Part shown: piece after piece, positions 36,221 to 44,250 of the stretch
Layout: the number at the start of each line of letters is the position of its first letter
Position numbering within the stretch: position 1 is the stretch's first letter
NCBI RefSeq assembly: GCF_000374445.1
Contig: NZ_KB894403.1
Span: 272,435-336,434 of the forward strand
Direction: 5' to 3'
DNA from: Actinokineospora enzanensis DSM 44649
GTDB taxonomy: Bacteria; Actinomycetota; Actinomycetes; Mycobacteriales; Pseudonocardiaceae
DNA: 64,000 nt
Program-made: the position numbers and the translations under genes
Notes under the pieces: generated by a model
The model's database searches: none
Told to the model about the DNA's origin: nothing
Seen by the model: only the letters and a program-made list of their open reading frames with translations

Positions 36221-37252
36221 GTGCGGATACGACCGGTGGACTGGCTGGTCACCGGGGTCGCCGTGGTCGCGACCGTGGTGCCGGTGGCGCTGACCGAGCC
36301 CCTCGCCTGGTGGGCCGTCGCGCTGGTGGTGCTGGCCTCGGCGCCGGTGCTGTGGCTGCGGCGGTGGCCGGTGCCGGTGGGTGCGCTCGTCGGGATCGCG
36401 GTGTCGGTGCTGGCGATCCTGCACCTGCCGCCGCTGGTCCCGGCCGGGCCGCTGGTGGCCGTCTACGAGATCGCCGCCAACGGCACCCGGCTGGTGCGGC
36501 TGGTGTCGGTCGCGGTCACGCTGGTCGGCACGCTCACCTCGCTGGTGCTGCCCGGCGAGCACGACACCGAGACCTACCGCTACCTGGCCGCCGCCTATGT
36601 CGCCGCCTACGCCCTGGGCACGAGCACCCGGGCTCGGCGCGCGCAGGCCGTCGTGGTCGAGGAGCGTGCTCGCGCCGCCGCGGCCGCCGAACGCGCGCGG
36701 ATCGCCCGCGAGCTGCACGACATCGTCACCCACTCGGTCGGCATGATGATCGTGCAGGCCGAGGCCGGGCCGCTGCTGGTGCGCGCCGAACCGGGCCGGG
36801 CCGAGGCGGTGTTCGACACCATCGCCGACACCGGGCGCGCGGCGGTGGTGCAGCTGCGGCAGTCGGTCGGCGCGTTGCGCTCGGCCGGGGTCGCCGACAT
36901 CCCGGCGCTGGTGGACGGGACCGGTCTGGTCGTGGACCTGGCCTGCGACGGCGCGCCGCGGCCGGTGCCGCCGGAGGTGGACGTGACCGCCTACCGGGTG
37001 GTGCAGGAGTCGTTGACCAACACCGTGCGGCACGCGGGCGCCACGGCGGTGCGGGTGCGGCTGGGCTGGACGGAGCACGCCCTGGACATCGACGTCATCG
37101 ACAACGGGCGCGGTCCGGCGGGCACCCGGCCCGGGTTCGGGCTGATCGGCATGCGGGAGCGGGTCACCGCGTGCGGCGGCACGCTGGCGACCGGGCCGGG
37201 GCCGGAGGGCGGGTTCGCGGTGCGGGCGTCGTTGCCGCTGGGGCGGCCGTGA
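36221..37252 (+). CDS. Sensor histidine kinase (HisKA_3/NarX-like, DesK-type)
   Basis: 343 residues. Four to five N-terminal membrane helices (about residues 8-135) are followed by the phosphoacceptor His166 in [13 protein letters not shown], and the C-terminal ATPase with [14 protein letters not shown] and [11 protein letters not shown] at 36221 is preceded by TACTGG without a ribosome site, so it may be leaderless. It overlaps the response-regulator gene by GTGA, a clear partner pair. Confidence 0.9.
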   Translation: MRIRPVDWLVTGVAVVATVVPVALTEPLAWWAVALVVLASAPVLWLRRWPVPVGALVGIAVSVLAILHLPPLVPAGPLVAVYEIAANGTRLVRLVSVAVTLVGTLTSLVLPGEHDTETYRYLAAAYVAAYALGTSTRARRAQAVVVEERARAAAAAERARIARELHDIVTHSVGMMIVQAEAGPLLVRAEPGRAEAVFDTIADTGRAAVVQLRQSVGALRSAGVADIPALVDGTGLVVDLACDGAPRPVPPEVDVTAYRVVQESLTNTVRHAGATAVRVRLGWTEHALDIDVIDNGRGPAGTRPGFGLIGMRERVTACGGTLATGPGPEGGFAVRASLPLGRP

Positions 37253-37902
37253 TCCGGGTGCTGGTGGCCGACGACCAGGACCTGTTCCGCGGCGGGTTCA
37301 CCATGATCCTGGCCGCGCAGCCGGACATCGAGGTGGTCGGGGAGGCCGCCGACGGGGCTGCGGCGGTGGAGGCGGCGGAGCGGCTGCGTCCGGACGTGGT
37401 GCTCATGGACGTGCGGATGCCGGTCCTGGACGGGGTGGCGGCGACCGCGCGGGTGTGCGCGCGGACCGACGCGCGGGTGATCGTGTTGACCATGTTCGAC
37501 CTCGACGAGTACGTCTATGCCGCGCTGCGCGCCGGGGCGAGTGGGTTCCTGCTCAAGGACATCCGCCGGGACGACCTGGTCGGCGCGGTCCGGCTGGTCG
37601 CGGGCGGCGAGGCGCTGTTGGCGCCGACGGTGACGCGGCGGCTGATCGGCGAGCTGCTGCGGCGCGGGCACGCGGTGCCGCGGCTGGCCGCGCGGCTCGG
37701 GGAGCTGACCGAGCGGGAGACCGCGACGCTGCGGCAGGTGGCGCGGGGGTTGTCGAACGCGGAGATCGCCGCGGAGCTGTTCGTCACCGAGCACACCGTG
37801 AAGACGCACGTGAGCAACGTGCTGGCGAAGCTGGGGCTGCGGGACCGGGCGCAGGCGGTGGTGTTCGCCTACGAAAGCGGACTGGTGGTCGCCGGGGAGT
37901 GA
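37249..37902 (+). CDS. NarL/LuxR-family response regulator
   Basis: 217 residues. The receiver has Asp9/Asp10 and phosphoacceptor Asp54 in VVLMDVRMPVLDG, plus Lys in LLKDI. The C-terminal HTH reads LTERETATLRQVARGLSNAEIA and TVKTHVSNVLAKL. It is coupled to its kinase. The target genes are not evident; the esterase gene follows 59 bp downstream. Confidence 0.93.
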   Translation: MIRVLVADDQDLFRGGFTMILAAQPDIEVVGEAADGAAAVEAAERLRPDVVLMDVRMPVLDGVAATARVCARTDARVIVLTMFDLDEYVYAALRAGASGFLLKDIRRDDLVGAVRLVAGGEALLAPTVTRRLIGELLRRGHAVPRLAARLGELTERETATLRQVARGLSNAEIAAELFVTEHTVKTHVSNVLAKLGLRDRAQAVVFAYESGLVVAGE

Positions 37903-37961
37903 GGCCGGGTTCGGTCCCGTCGGCGATGCGGTCGCGGTGGTCCGGTCGAAACCATGGGGGC

Positions 37962-39530
37962 ATGCGAAAAGCACTGGGGTTGGTGGTGGCGGTGATCGTC
38001 GCCCTGGGTGTGCCCGTCCCCGCGTCGGCGGCTCCCGGGGGTTGCGCGACGACGGTCGGTTCCGGCGCTGTTGCGGGACGTTCCGCGGGTGGCGTGTGCG
38101 TGTTCCGGGGAATCCCATACGCGGCGTCGCCGACCGGCGAGTTGCGGTTCCGGCCGCCGCAACCGGCACGGGCGTGGTCCGGGACGTTGCAGGCCGTGGA
38201 CGGCGGCGCGGTGTGTCCGCAGTTTCGGGACCGGTTGACCGAGGACTATCCGGACGACCGGCAGGTCTACCTCGACGAGGACTGTCTCCGGGTGAACGTG
38301 TGGACGCCCGCGGCCGATCGCGGTCGGCGGCCGGTGATCGTGTTCGTGCACGGCGGCGCGGCACAGTTCGGGACCGGGAACGAGCCGCGCTACGACGGCA
38401 CGAACCTCGCCGCGCGCGGTGACGCCGTGGTGGTGACGGTGAACTACCGGCTGGGCGCGTTGGGCTGGCTGGAGCTCGGCGACCTCGACCCGGCCTACCG
38501 GGGGTCGGGCAACAACGGGCTGCGTGACCAGATCGCGGCGTTGACGTGGGTGCGGCAGAACATCGCGGCGTTCGGCGGCGATCCGGACAACGTCACGGCG
38601 GTCGCGCAGTCGGAGGGGGCGTTCTGCCTCAGCGCGATCCTGGCGACCGAGCAGCCGCAGAAGCTGTTGCGGCGGGCGGTGTTGCAGAGTGGCAGCGGGT
38701 ACATGGTCCATTCGCGACGCATGCAGCAGACCGTGGACCGGCAGTTCCGGGACGCCAACGGGATCACCAGCGCCGGTCAGGTGCTGAGCATGTCCACTGT
38801 GGAGTTGTTAGCGGCGCAGGAGAAGGCGATGCCCGCGCACGCAACCGGGTTCGCTGTCTACTTCGGACCCAGGATCGACGGCGAGCTGGTGCAGGGGCCG
38901 TTGATCGACCGTGTGAACGCCGGGAACACCCGGGGAATCGACCTGCTGATCGGCACCACGCGGGACGAGGTGCGGTTCTTCACACAGATCGACCCCGGCA
39001 TGGTGGCGATGACGCAGGCGGACTACGACCCGCTCTTCCCGGCACCGCTGGCCGACCGCCGTGCTCGGATCACTCGGGCATACGGGGACGACATCCTGGC
39101 CTCGCTGACCGACCAGTTCATGCGCGTGCCCGCGACGCGGTTGGCGGCGGCGCAGAACAAGTGGGGACGCGCGTACCTGTACCGGTTCGACTGGGCGCCG
39201 GTGCCGCAGGGCGCCGTGCACACCGGTGAGCTGCCGTTCGTGTTCGGCACGCTGCGGTTCGCAGGCATCCCGGGCGGCGAGGAGGCGTTGGCGCGGGACC
39301 GGGCCCGGATGACGTCGCTGTCGAACGAGATGATGGGTTCGTGGACGTCGTTCGCGCGGCGTGGCGATCCCGGGTGGCCGCGCTATGCCGTGTTCTGGCG
39401 GTTCACCAGGATCTGGGACACCCCGTCCTGGCTGGCCATCGCCCCCGACGACACCCGCCGGGCGGTGTGGGACGCGTATCCGTTCGCCGCCCTGGACGTC
39501 GCCCCGGAGGCAACCGCCGCGCACCCGTGA
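37962..39530 (+). CDS. Secreted type-B carboxylesterase
   Basis: 522 residues. A signal peptide of about 27 residues ends ASAAPGG. The family fold shows FRGIPYAASPTGELRFRPPQPA, VYLDEDCLRVNVWTP, oxyanion FVHGGA, and a nucleophile loop AQSEGA. The usual first Gly of GxSxG is Ala here, unusual for the family, although Ser remains. The acid (GTTRDEVRF) and His region (VHTGELPFVFG) are present. It is likely an exported esterase of unknown substrate. Confidence 0.85.
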   Translation: MRKALGLVVAVIVALGVPVPASAAPGGCATTVGSGAVAGRSAGGVCVFRGIPYAASPTGELRFRPPQPARAWSGTLQAVDGGAVCPQFRDRLTEDYPDDRQVYLDEDCLRVNVWTPAADRGRRPVIVFVHGGAAQFGTGNEPRYDGTNLAARGDAVVVTVNYRLGALGWLELGDLDPAYRGSGNNGLRDQIAALTWVRQNIAAFGGDPDNVTAVAQSEGAFCLSAILATEQPQKLLRRAVLQSGSGYMVHSRRMQQTVDRQFRDANGITSAGQVLSMSTVELLAAQEKAMPAHATGFAVYFGPRIDGELVQGPLIDRVNAGNTRGIDLLIGTTRDEVRFFTQIDPGMVAMTQADYDPLFPAPLADRRARITRAYGDDILASLTDQFMRVPATRLAAAQNKWGRAYLYRFDWAPVPQGAVHTGELPFVFGTLRFAGIPGGEEALARDRARMTSLSNEMMGSWTSFARRGDPGWPRYAVFWRFTRIWDTPSWLAIAPDDTRRAVWDAYPFAALDVAPEATAAHP

Positions 39531-39724
39531 CGCGCACGGTGGCCATCGACCGTCCCGTTCGGTCCAGTCGATCTCCCCCACGGTGTCCCGCAGGCTTTTC
39601 GGGACCACCCCGGGTCACGGCCGACGTCGATAGGGTGGTCGTGGCCGGTTCCGCGTCACCGAACCGCACCCGAGACATCCCCTACCCGCAACCACCGAGT
39701 GCCCGCAGCCGAAGGGGAAGTCTC

Positions 39725-40048
39725 ATGTCACGTGCCCTGGCCACCCTCGTCACCGCCGTCACCCTCACCCTGACCGTCATCACCGGTGCCGCCACCACCG
39801 CCTCCGCCGCCCCCGCCACGACCACCACCCTCGACCGCACCCCGTCCACGCGCACCCTCGCCCTGGCCCGCCTCGTCGGCCTGCGCCCCGTCCTGGTCAC
39901 CACCATCGACCGCCACGGCCACATCCACCTGTCCATCCGCTTCGTCCCGCGCACCCAGCCCACCGCACCCGCCGACGACGAGGTCGGCCAGCTCGGCGAG
40001 GGCGACGCCCAGATGGCAGGCGACGCCGTGAGCCCCGCCTACGACTAG
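39725..40048 (+). CDS. Small secreted hypothetical protein
   Basis: 107 residues. A long Thr/Ala-rich signal peptide ends at about residue 28 (TTASAAPAT). The mature part has VLVTTIDRHGHIHLSIRFVPRT and an acidic C-terminus. ATG at 39725 has a GAAGGGGAAG site. No homologous family is recognised. It stands alone before a strong terminator. Confidence 0.65.
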   Translation: MSRALATLVTAVTLTLTVITGAATTASAAPATTTTLDRTPSTRTLALARLVGLRPVLVTTIDRHGHIHLSIRFVPRTQPTAPADDEVGQLGEGDAQMAGDAVSPAYD

Positions 40049-40060
40049 ACCCTTCCGACC

Positions 40061-40104
40061 TGTGTCCGGTGTCGACGCCCCCGTCCCCGTCGACACCGGA
40101 CACA
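40061..40104 (+). terminator. Hairpin terminator
   Basis: A 17-bp perfect stem (40061-40077 with 40088-40104) and a 10-base loop, 12 bases after the stop of the small secreted protein gene. Confidence 0.85.
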
Positions 40105-40140
40105 CCCTCGTCCGGTGCTCGGTCAAGGGAGTGGCCGGGC

Positions 40141-40745
40141 CTGTGGATCGTTCGGCAGCCTGTGGACAACCGGCTGGGGATCCCCCGAGTTCCATTATTC
40201 CGGAGGGGGCGACGCGGCGGAGGAATCTATCCACAAGGACAGCTTGGGGTACTGGGTTCGACAGGCCAGCGTGTCAAGGGGCGACCCGGGGGCGGTGGAT
40301 TGTTCGACGGTCTGTGGATAACCCTCGGGGGACCCCCGAGTCCTATTCTTCCGGACGACGGGGCCAGGCGGGATGAGTTGTCCACAGGTCAGCGGAATCC
40401 GACCCGGTCGTCTCCGCCGGTGGACCGCGATGGACGAAGGCGAGTCGAGGCGTGATCGGCGCCTGTGGACCGTTCGACCAGATTGTGGACAACCGCTCGG
40501 GACCCCCGGTTTCCATTCTGCCTGCGGGCGCGGGCCGGGTGCAGTGAGTTGTCCACGGCGGTGAGCTTGGCGGCTCGGCCCGCGCTGGTCGGATAGTGTC
40601 CATTGTGGAAGGCAGGCCGAGCTGTCACGTCCCTCGCCGCTTCTCCTGCCTGTGGACAACTTCACCCGCTCCTGCACCCACGCCGGCAGAATGGAAACCG
40701 GGGGTCCCCGAGCGGTTGTCCACAGCCCCGTCGAATCATCCACAG
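40141..40745. repeat. Repeat cluster B: four composite units with DnaA-box-like 9-mers
   Basis: The non-coding gap 40049-40878 holds four composite units: minus orientation at 40141-40237, 40293-40387 and 40462-40558, and plus orientation at 40649-40745. Strong boxes (TTGTCCACA or its complement) are at 40161-40169, 40378-40386, 40484-40492, 40651-40659 and 40716-40724; the perfect E. coli-type TTATCCACA complement is at 40313-40321. Weaker boxes are at 40142-40150, 40227-40235, 40464-40472, 40549-40557 and 40736-40744. The first two units match cluster A in inverted orientation, including the inter-unit TTGACAC segment. Nothing else was seen at 40746-40878. Confidence 0.85.
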
Positions 40746-40878
40746 GCCCCCGCCGCCCCCTCTTGACAAGCCGCGAGATCGACTAGGCTGAAATCGGGGC
40801 CAGCCCCCTGGGTGGGCGGGGTCTGTGATGGGGCCGTCCCGACAGGCGCGTGGGTGGTGGCGAAGGTGAGGGGAAGCG

Positions 40879-42414
40879 TCAAGGGGTGTCGGGACGGGGC
40901 GGGAACCAGCGATGTGCGGCCGTTCGGAGGGCGGCGCGTTCCTTGTCGTCGGGGATCTGGGATGTGGAGGCCCAGGCGAGGTAGGTGTCCGGGCGGAGAA
41001 GGGCGGCGGTCAGGTCGGTATCGGTGGCGGCTTGGGCGGTGATCGTCTCGATGCCCAGTTCGGCCGCCAGGTCGGCGAGGGACGAGCCCTCGGTCAGGTC
41101 CAGCAGCAGCGGCCGGGTTTCGTGGGTCAGCTCGGCCAACCGCATCCGTCCGGCAGGTGTCCGCAGGTCCAGGTCTGGAGCGAACGTACCGACAAGTGGG
41201 TGTCCGGGGCCGAAGTCGTAGCGGACATCGGTTCCGGAGATCAGGTCCGCCAAGCGCTGCACGACCGACTTCTCCGCCAGCAGCTCCCCGACCACCGCGC
41301 GTAAACCCGTGATGTCCTCGCCCGGTGCCACCAATGCCGACTGGGCCTGGGCAGACAGGACCATGCGGTCGGCGGCGACGCGGCGTTCGGGGTCGTAGGT
41401 GTCGAGCAGGTCGGGCGGGGCGGTGCCGTGGATCTCGGCGGCCAGTTTCCAGCCCAGGTTGATCGCGTCCTGCAGCCCCACGGTCAGCGCGCCGCCGAGG
41501 GCGAAGATGTGCGCCGCGTCGCCTGCCAGGAAGACTCGGCCGCAGCGGAAGCGGTCGGCGACGCGGGTGTTGCTGCCGCGCAACCGGCGCAGGACATGCG
41601 GGCCCGGGCCGGTGGGGGCCACCAGCGGGATGTCCACGCCGAGGACGCGGTGGATGCTGGCGCGGAGTTCGTCGAGGGTCATCGGGCCCGGGGGTTCGGG
41701 TTGGTCCCATTCGGAGGTGTTGACCAGCGGCGGGTGGCCCGGCAGCGGCGCGTAGGAGAACGTACCGGTTGCGGTGCGCAGCGGCAGGAACGGGCGGATG
41801 ACACCGTGGCCGGGAACGGTCAAACCGCCCGTGCCCGGGTCGAGCCACTCGGGGGCGACGGTCGCGTGCGCGGAACGGGACGTGGTGCGGTCCCGGGTGA
41901 TGCCCGGGAAGTCGATGCCCGACAGCTTGCGGGTGACGCTGTGCGCGCCGTCGGCGCCGACGACGTAACGGGCGCGCAGGTCGGGCCGCCCCACCACGGT
42001 CAGGGTGACGCCGTCCTCGTCCTGGGCCAGGCCTGTCACCTCGTGGTCGCGGCGGATCTCGATGCCGAGCTCGGTCGCGTACTCGGTGAACACCTCGACC
42101 ATGCGGGCCTGCGGGATGGGCAGGGCGTACAGGGGGCTCTGGTCGAGCAGGGACAGGTCCAACGGCATCGCTGCGAACATGAAGTACGCGGAGTTCGCGA
42201 CCGGCGGGGTCGTGCTCCCGGTGAGCCTGCCGTACAGGCCGCGTCGATCGAGCGCGCGGACGACCTGGCCGAACACGCCGTTGGCCTTCGGTTCTCGGGT
42301 CGGTTCCGGTAGGGCCTCCAGCACCAGCGGGTCCACCCCGGCGCGTTTGAGTTCGCAGGCCAGCATCAACCCGGTCGGGCCGCCGCCGACTATCACCACG
42401 TCGTGCACGGTCAT
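40879..42414 (-). CDS. FAD-dependent aromatic monooxygenase
   Basis: 511 residues. FAD motifs IVGGGPTGLMLACEL, ARYVVGADGAHSVTRKL and VFLAGDAAHIFALGGALTVGLQDAINLGWKL are complete, as in PgaE/RdmE- or pentachlorophenol-hydroxylase-like enzymes, and the C-terminal thioredoxin-like extension is shortened but present. ATG at 42414 overlaps the TetR stop by ATGA, so this is a TetR-controlled detoxification or tailoring enzyme. The substrate is probably an aromatic polyketide-like compound, by family. Confidence 0.88.
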   Translation of the reverse strand: MTVHDVVIVGGGPTGLMLACELKRAGVDPLVLEALPEPTREPKANGVFGQVVRALDRRGLYGRLTGSTTPPVANSAYFMFAAMPLDLSLLDQSPLYALPIPQARMVEVFTEYATELGIEIRRDHEVTGLAQDEDGVTLTVVGRPDLRARYVVGADGAHSVTRKLSGIDFPGITRDRTTSRSAHATVAPEWLDPGTGGLTVPGHGVIRPFLPLRTATGTFSYAPLPGHPPLVNTSEWDQPEPPGPMTLDELRASIHRVLGVDIPLVAPTGPGPHVLRRLRGSNTRVADRFRCGRVFLAGDAAHIFALGGALTVGLQDAINLGWKLAAEIHGTAPPDLLDTYDPERRVAADRMVLSAQAQSALVAPGEDITGLRAVVGELLAEKSVVQRLADLISGTDVRYDFGPGHPLVGTFAPDLDLRTPAGRMRLAELTHETRPLLLDLTEGSSLADLAAELGIETITAQAATDTDLTAALLRPDTYLAWASTSQIPDDKERAALRTAAHRWFPPRPDTP

Positions 42415-43028
42415 CGCCGCCTTCCCGGTTCCGGGAGTCCCGCGACCAGTTGCGCGAACGCGTCCCGCAACGTCGGTCCCAATGGGACGGGCGGTTCCGC
42501 GCCGAGACAGTGGTCCACGGCCTGGCCGCTGATCGCGAGCACGATGGCGGCCACCAGTTTCGGGTACAGGTCGGTGCCCACGTCCGTCCCGGTTCGTTCC
42601 GCGACGGCCTCCGCCAGTTCCGTCTGGGCGACCGCGCCTGCCTTCACGACCTCCCCATGCAGGGCGGGCTCGCTCAACACCAACCGCACGGCCTCGGTCC
42701 AGCGTTGGTCCTTCGGCCGCTCGGTGCCTGCGGCGAACTGCCGCACCACCGAGTCCACGATCGCCTCCCACAGCGGCGCGTCCCGGTCCTGCTCCCGCAG
42801 GTCCTCGGCGATGCAACGCATCCGCTCGATGTGGCTGGCCGCGATCGCCTCCGCCTTGCTGCCGAAGTAGTTGCGGAACGTCCGCACGGACACGTCCGCC
42901 TCGCCCGCGATGTCCTCGATCGTCACGTTCGCCCACCCGCGCTGCACGCACAGCCGGATCGCGGCCCGGCTCAACGCCACCCGCGTCTCCCGTTTCTTGC
43001 GCTCCCGCAGTCCCTCGTCCTCGGTCAT
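42411..43028 (-). CDS. TetR-family repressor of the monooxygenase gene
   Basis: 205 residues. The HTH contains TIEDIAGEADVSVRTFRNYFGSKAEA. An initial Lys/Arg-rich LRERKKRETR precedes the HTH, as in the actinomycete MftR/AcrR-type subgroup. ATG at 43028 follows a palindromic region at 43055-43086. It is co-transcribed with the monooxygenase. Confidence 0.88.
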   Translation of the reverse strand: MTEDEGLRERKKRETRVALSRAAIRLCVQRGWANVTIEDIAGEADVSVRTFRNYFGSKAEAIAASHIERMRCIAEDLREQDRDAPLWEAIVDSVVRQFAAGTERPKDQRWTEAVRLVLSEPALHGEVVKAGAVAQTELAEAVAERTGTDVGTDLYPKLVAAIVLAISGQAVDHCLGAEPPVPLGPTLRDAFAQLVAGLPEPGRRR

Positions 43029-43054
43029 GACACCGACCGTAGGAGAAACTTGCC

Positions 43055-43086
43055 GAAAGTGCAACTATGCCTAATGGGCAACTTTC
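43055..43086. promoter_or_regulatory. Imperfect inverted repeat, candidate TetR operator
   Basis: GAAAGTGCAAC (43055-43065) and GGGCAACTTTC (43076-43086) form an imperfect inverted repeat with a perfect GAAAGT/ACTTTC outer pair, just upstream of the TetR gene start. Confidence 0.5.
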
Positions 43087-43103
43087 TGCCCTGGGTGAAC
43101 CCC

Positions 43104-43139
43104 GCCCGGCCCCGCCGCCTGGTCGCGGCGGGGCCGGGC
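43104..43139 (-). terminator. Hairpin terminator
   Basis: A 15-bp perfect stem (43104-43118 with 43125-43139) with a 6-base loop, just beyond the stop of the dienelactone hydrolase gene at 43146. Confidence 0.85.
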
Positions 43140-43145
43140 TCGGGA

Positions 43146-43895
43146 TCAGCGCGCGACGAGCGTGTGGTCCAGCAGGGACAGCAGACGGTCCCAGTGCCGC
43201 TGGAACGCGGCGGGATCGAACGCGGCCGTGTCGGCCATGGTGAAACCGTGCACGGTGTCGGGATAGATCTCGGTCGTGTACCCGACCCCGGCCGCGTCGA
43301 ACGCCCGGTTCAGCTCGCCCAGCGGCTCGGCCGTGATGTCGTTGGGCGAGAAACCGAGGTGGACCCGCGCGCGCATCCCGGACAACAGCCGGTGCGGACT
43401 GTCCGCTTCATCCGTGACCACCGGACCGGGATGGAATCCCGCAACAGCCGCAACACGATCGGGACACGCCGCCGCCGCGCGCAACGCCAGCACCGCCCCC
43501 ATGCAGTAACCGGTGGCGGCGACCGGCCCCGGACGCACCTCGGGCTGATCCGCCAGGAACCCCAGGTATGCCTCGGCGTCGGTCCGCGCGTGGTCGGTGG
43601 TGTGCGCCGCGACGATCGGCATCAGTTTACCGAAGACCGTCTGCCGGTCCGCCACGCCGATGTGGTCGGGAAGCTCGACCACCGGGGCCGGGCCGTGCCG
43701 GTAGAACAGGTTCGGGACGAGCACGTAGTACCCGTGCGCGGCCAACGTCGCGGCCATGTCCCGCAACACCGGCCGCAGGCCGATGGCGTCCATGTACATC
43801 AGCACCGCCGGATGCGGGCCGTCGCCGTCTGGGAAGGCGGCGAACGCGTCGGCCTGGCCGTCCGGGGTGGGGATCCGCAGCGTCTTGGTGGGCAA
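43146..43895 (-). CDS. Dienelactone hydrolase-family alpha/beta hydrolase
   Basis: 249 residues. The nucleophile is Cys131 in TGYCMGA, with the acid and His in FSPND and DTVHGFTM; the cysteine nucleophile is characteristic of dienelactone hydrolases. Start is TTG at 43895 with an AGGAGAG site. It lies alone on its strand next to the TetR/FAD-monooxygenase pair; a functional link with aromatic-ring oxidation is plausible but unproven. Confidence 0.88.
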   Translation of the reverse strand: MPTKTLRIPTPDGQADAFAAFPDGDGPHPAVLMYMDAIGLRPVLRDMAATLAAHGYYVLVPNLFYRHGPAPVVELPDHIGVADRQTVFGKLMPIVAAHTTDHARTDAEAYLGFLADQPEVRPGPVAATGYCMGAVLALRAAAACPDRVAAVAGFHPGPVVTDEADSPHRLLSGMRARVHLGFSPNDITAEPLGELNRAFDAAGVGYTTEIYPDTVHGFTMADTAAFDPAAFQRHWDRLLSLLDHTLVAR

Positions 43896-44250
43896 AGTGA
43901 ACTCTCCTGTCGTGGTTGACGTTTCCAGCCTGTCATCAACCCGACCGAAGGCGGTGCCCGCGGCGCGCTCAGCCGCTCACCGGGTCGCCGATCCGTGTGT
44001 GGCCAGTGGCCGTCCCGGTGTTCATCACCGCCAGCATAGCCCGCGCGAAGCGGCCGTGTCGCCCGGATCAACCCGTCGACGGTCGGAGAGAGTTTCAGGT
44101 TTTCCCGGAATTTTCCCGGGAAAACGCGGAATTCGGACGTGGTCCGAACCATTCGCGTCACAACGGCGGGCGGCGCGTGGATCAAGGCTTTCCGCGGGCG
44201 GTCGGCACTGGTAGTGGTTGTTCCTCACAGCACGGGAGGAGCGATCTGGC
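43896..44250. other. Intergenic region with a 14-bp palindrome
   Basis: No supported gene. The perfect palindrome TTTTCCCGGGAAAA (44111-44124) follows a related TTTTCCCGGAA (44100-44110). It lies 127 bp upstream of the subtilase start and could be an operator or a transcription-stop hairpin. A ribosome site GGGAGGA precedes the next gene. Confidence 0.45.

Noticed and set aside
40763-40789. TTGACA with TAGGCT 15 bases later as a promoter
   Set aside because: Spacing is short and it would read into the 3' end of an antisense gene; TTGACA here is part of the repeated unit.
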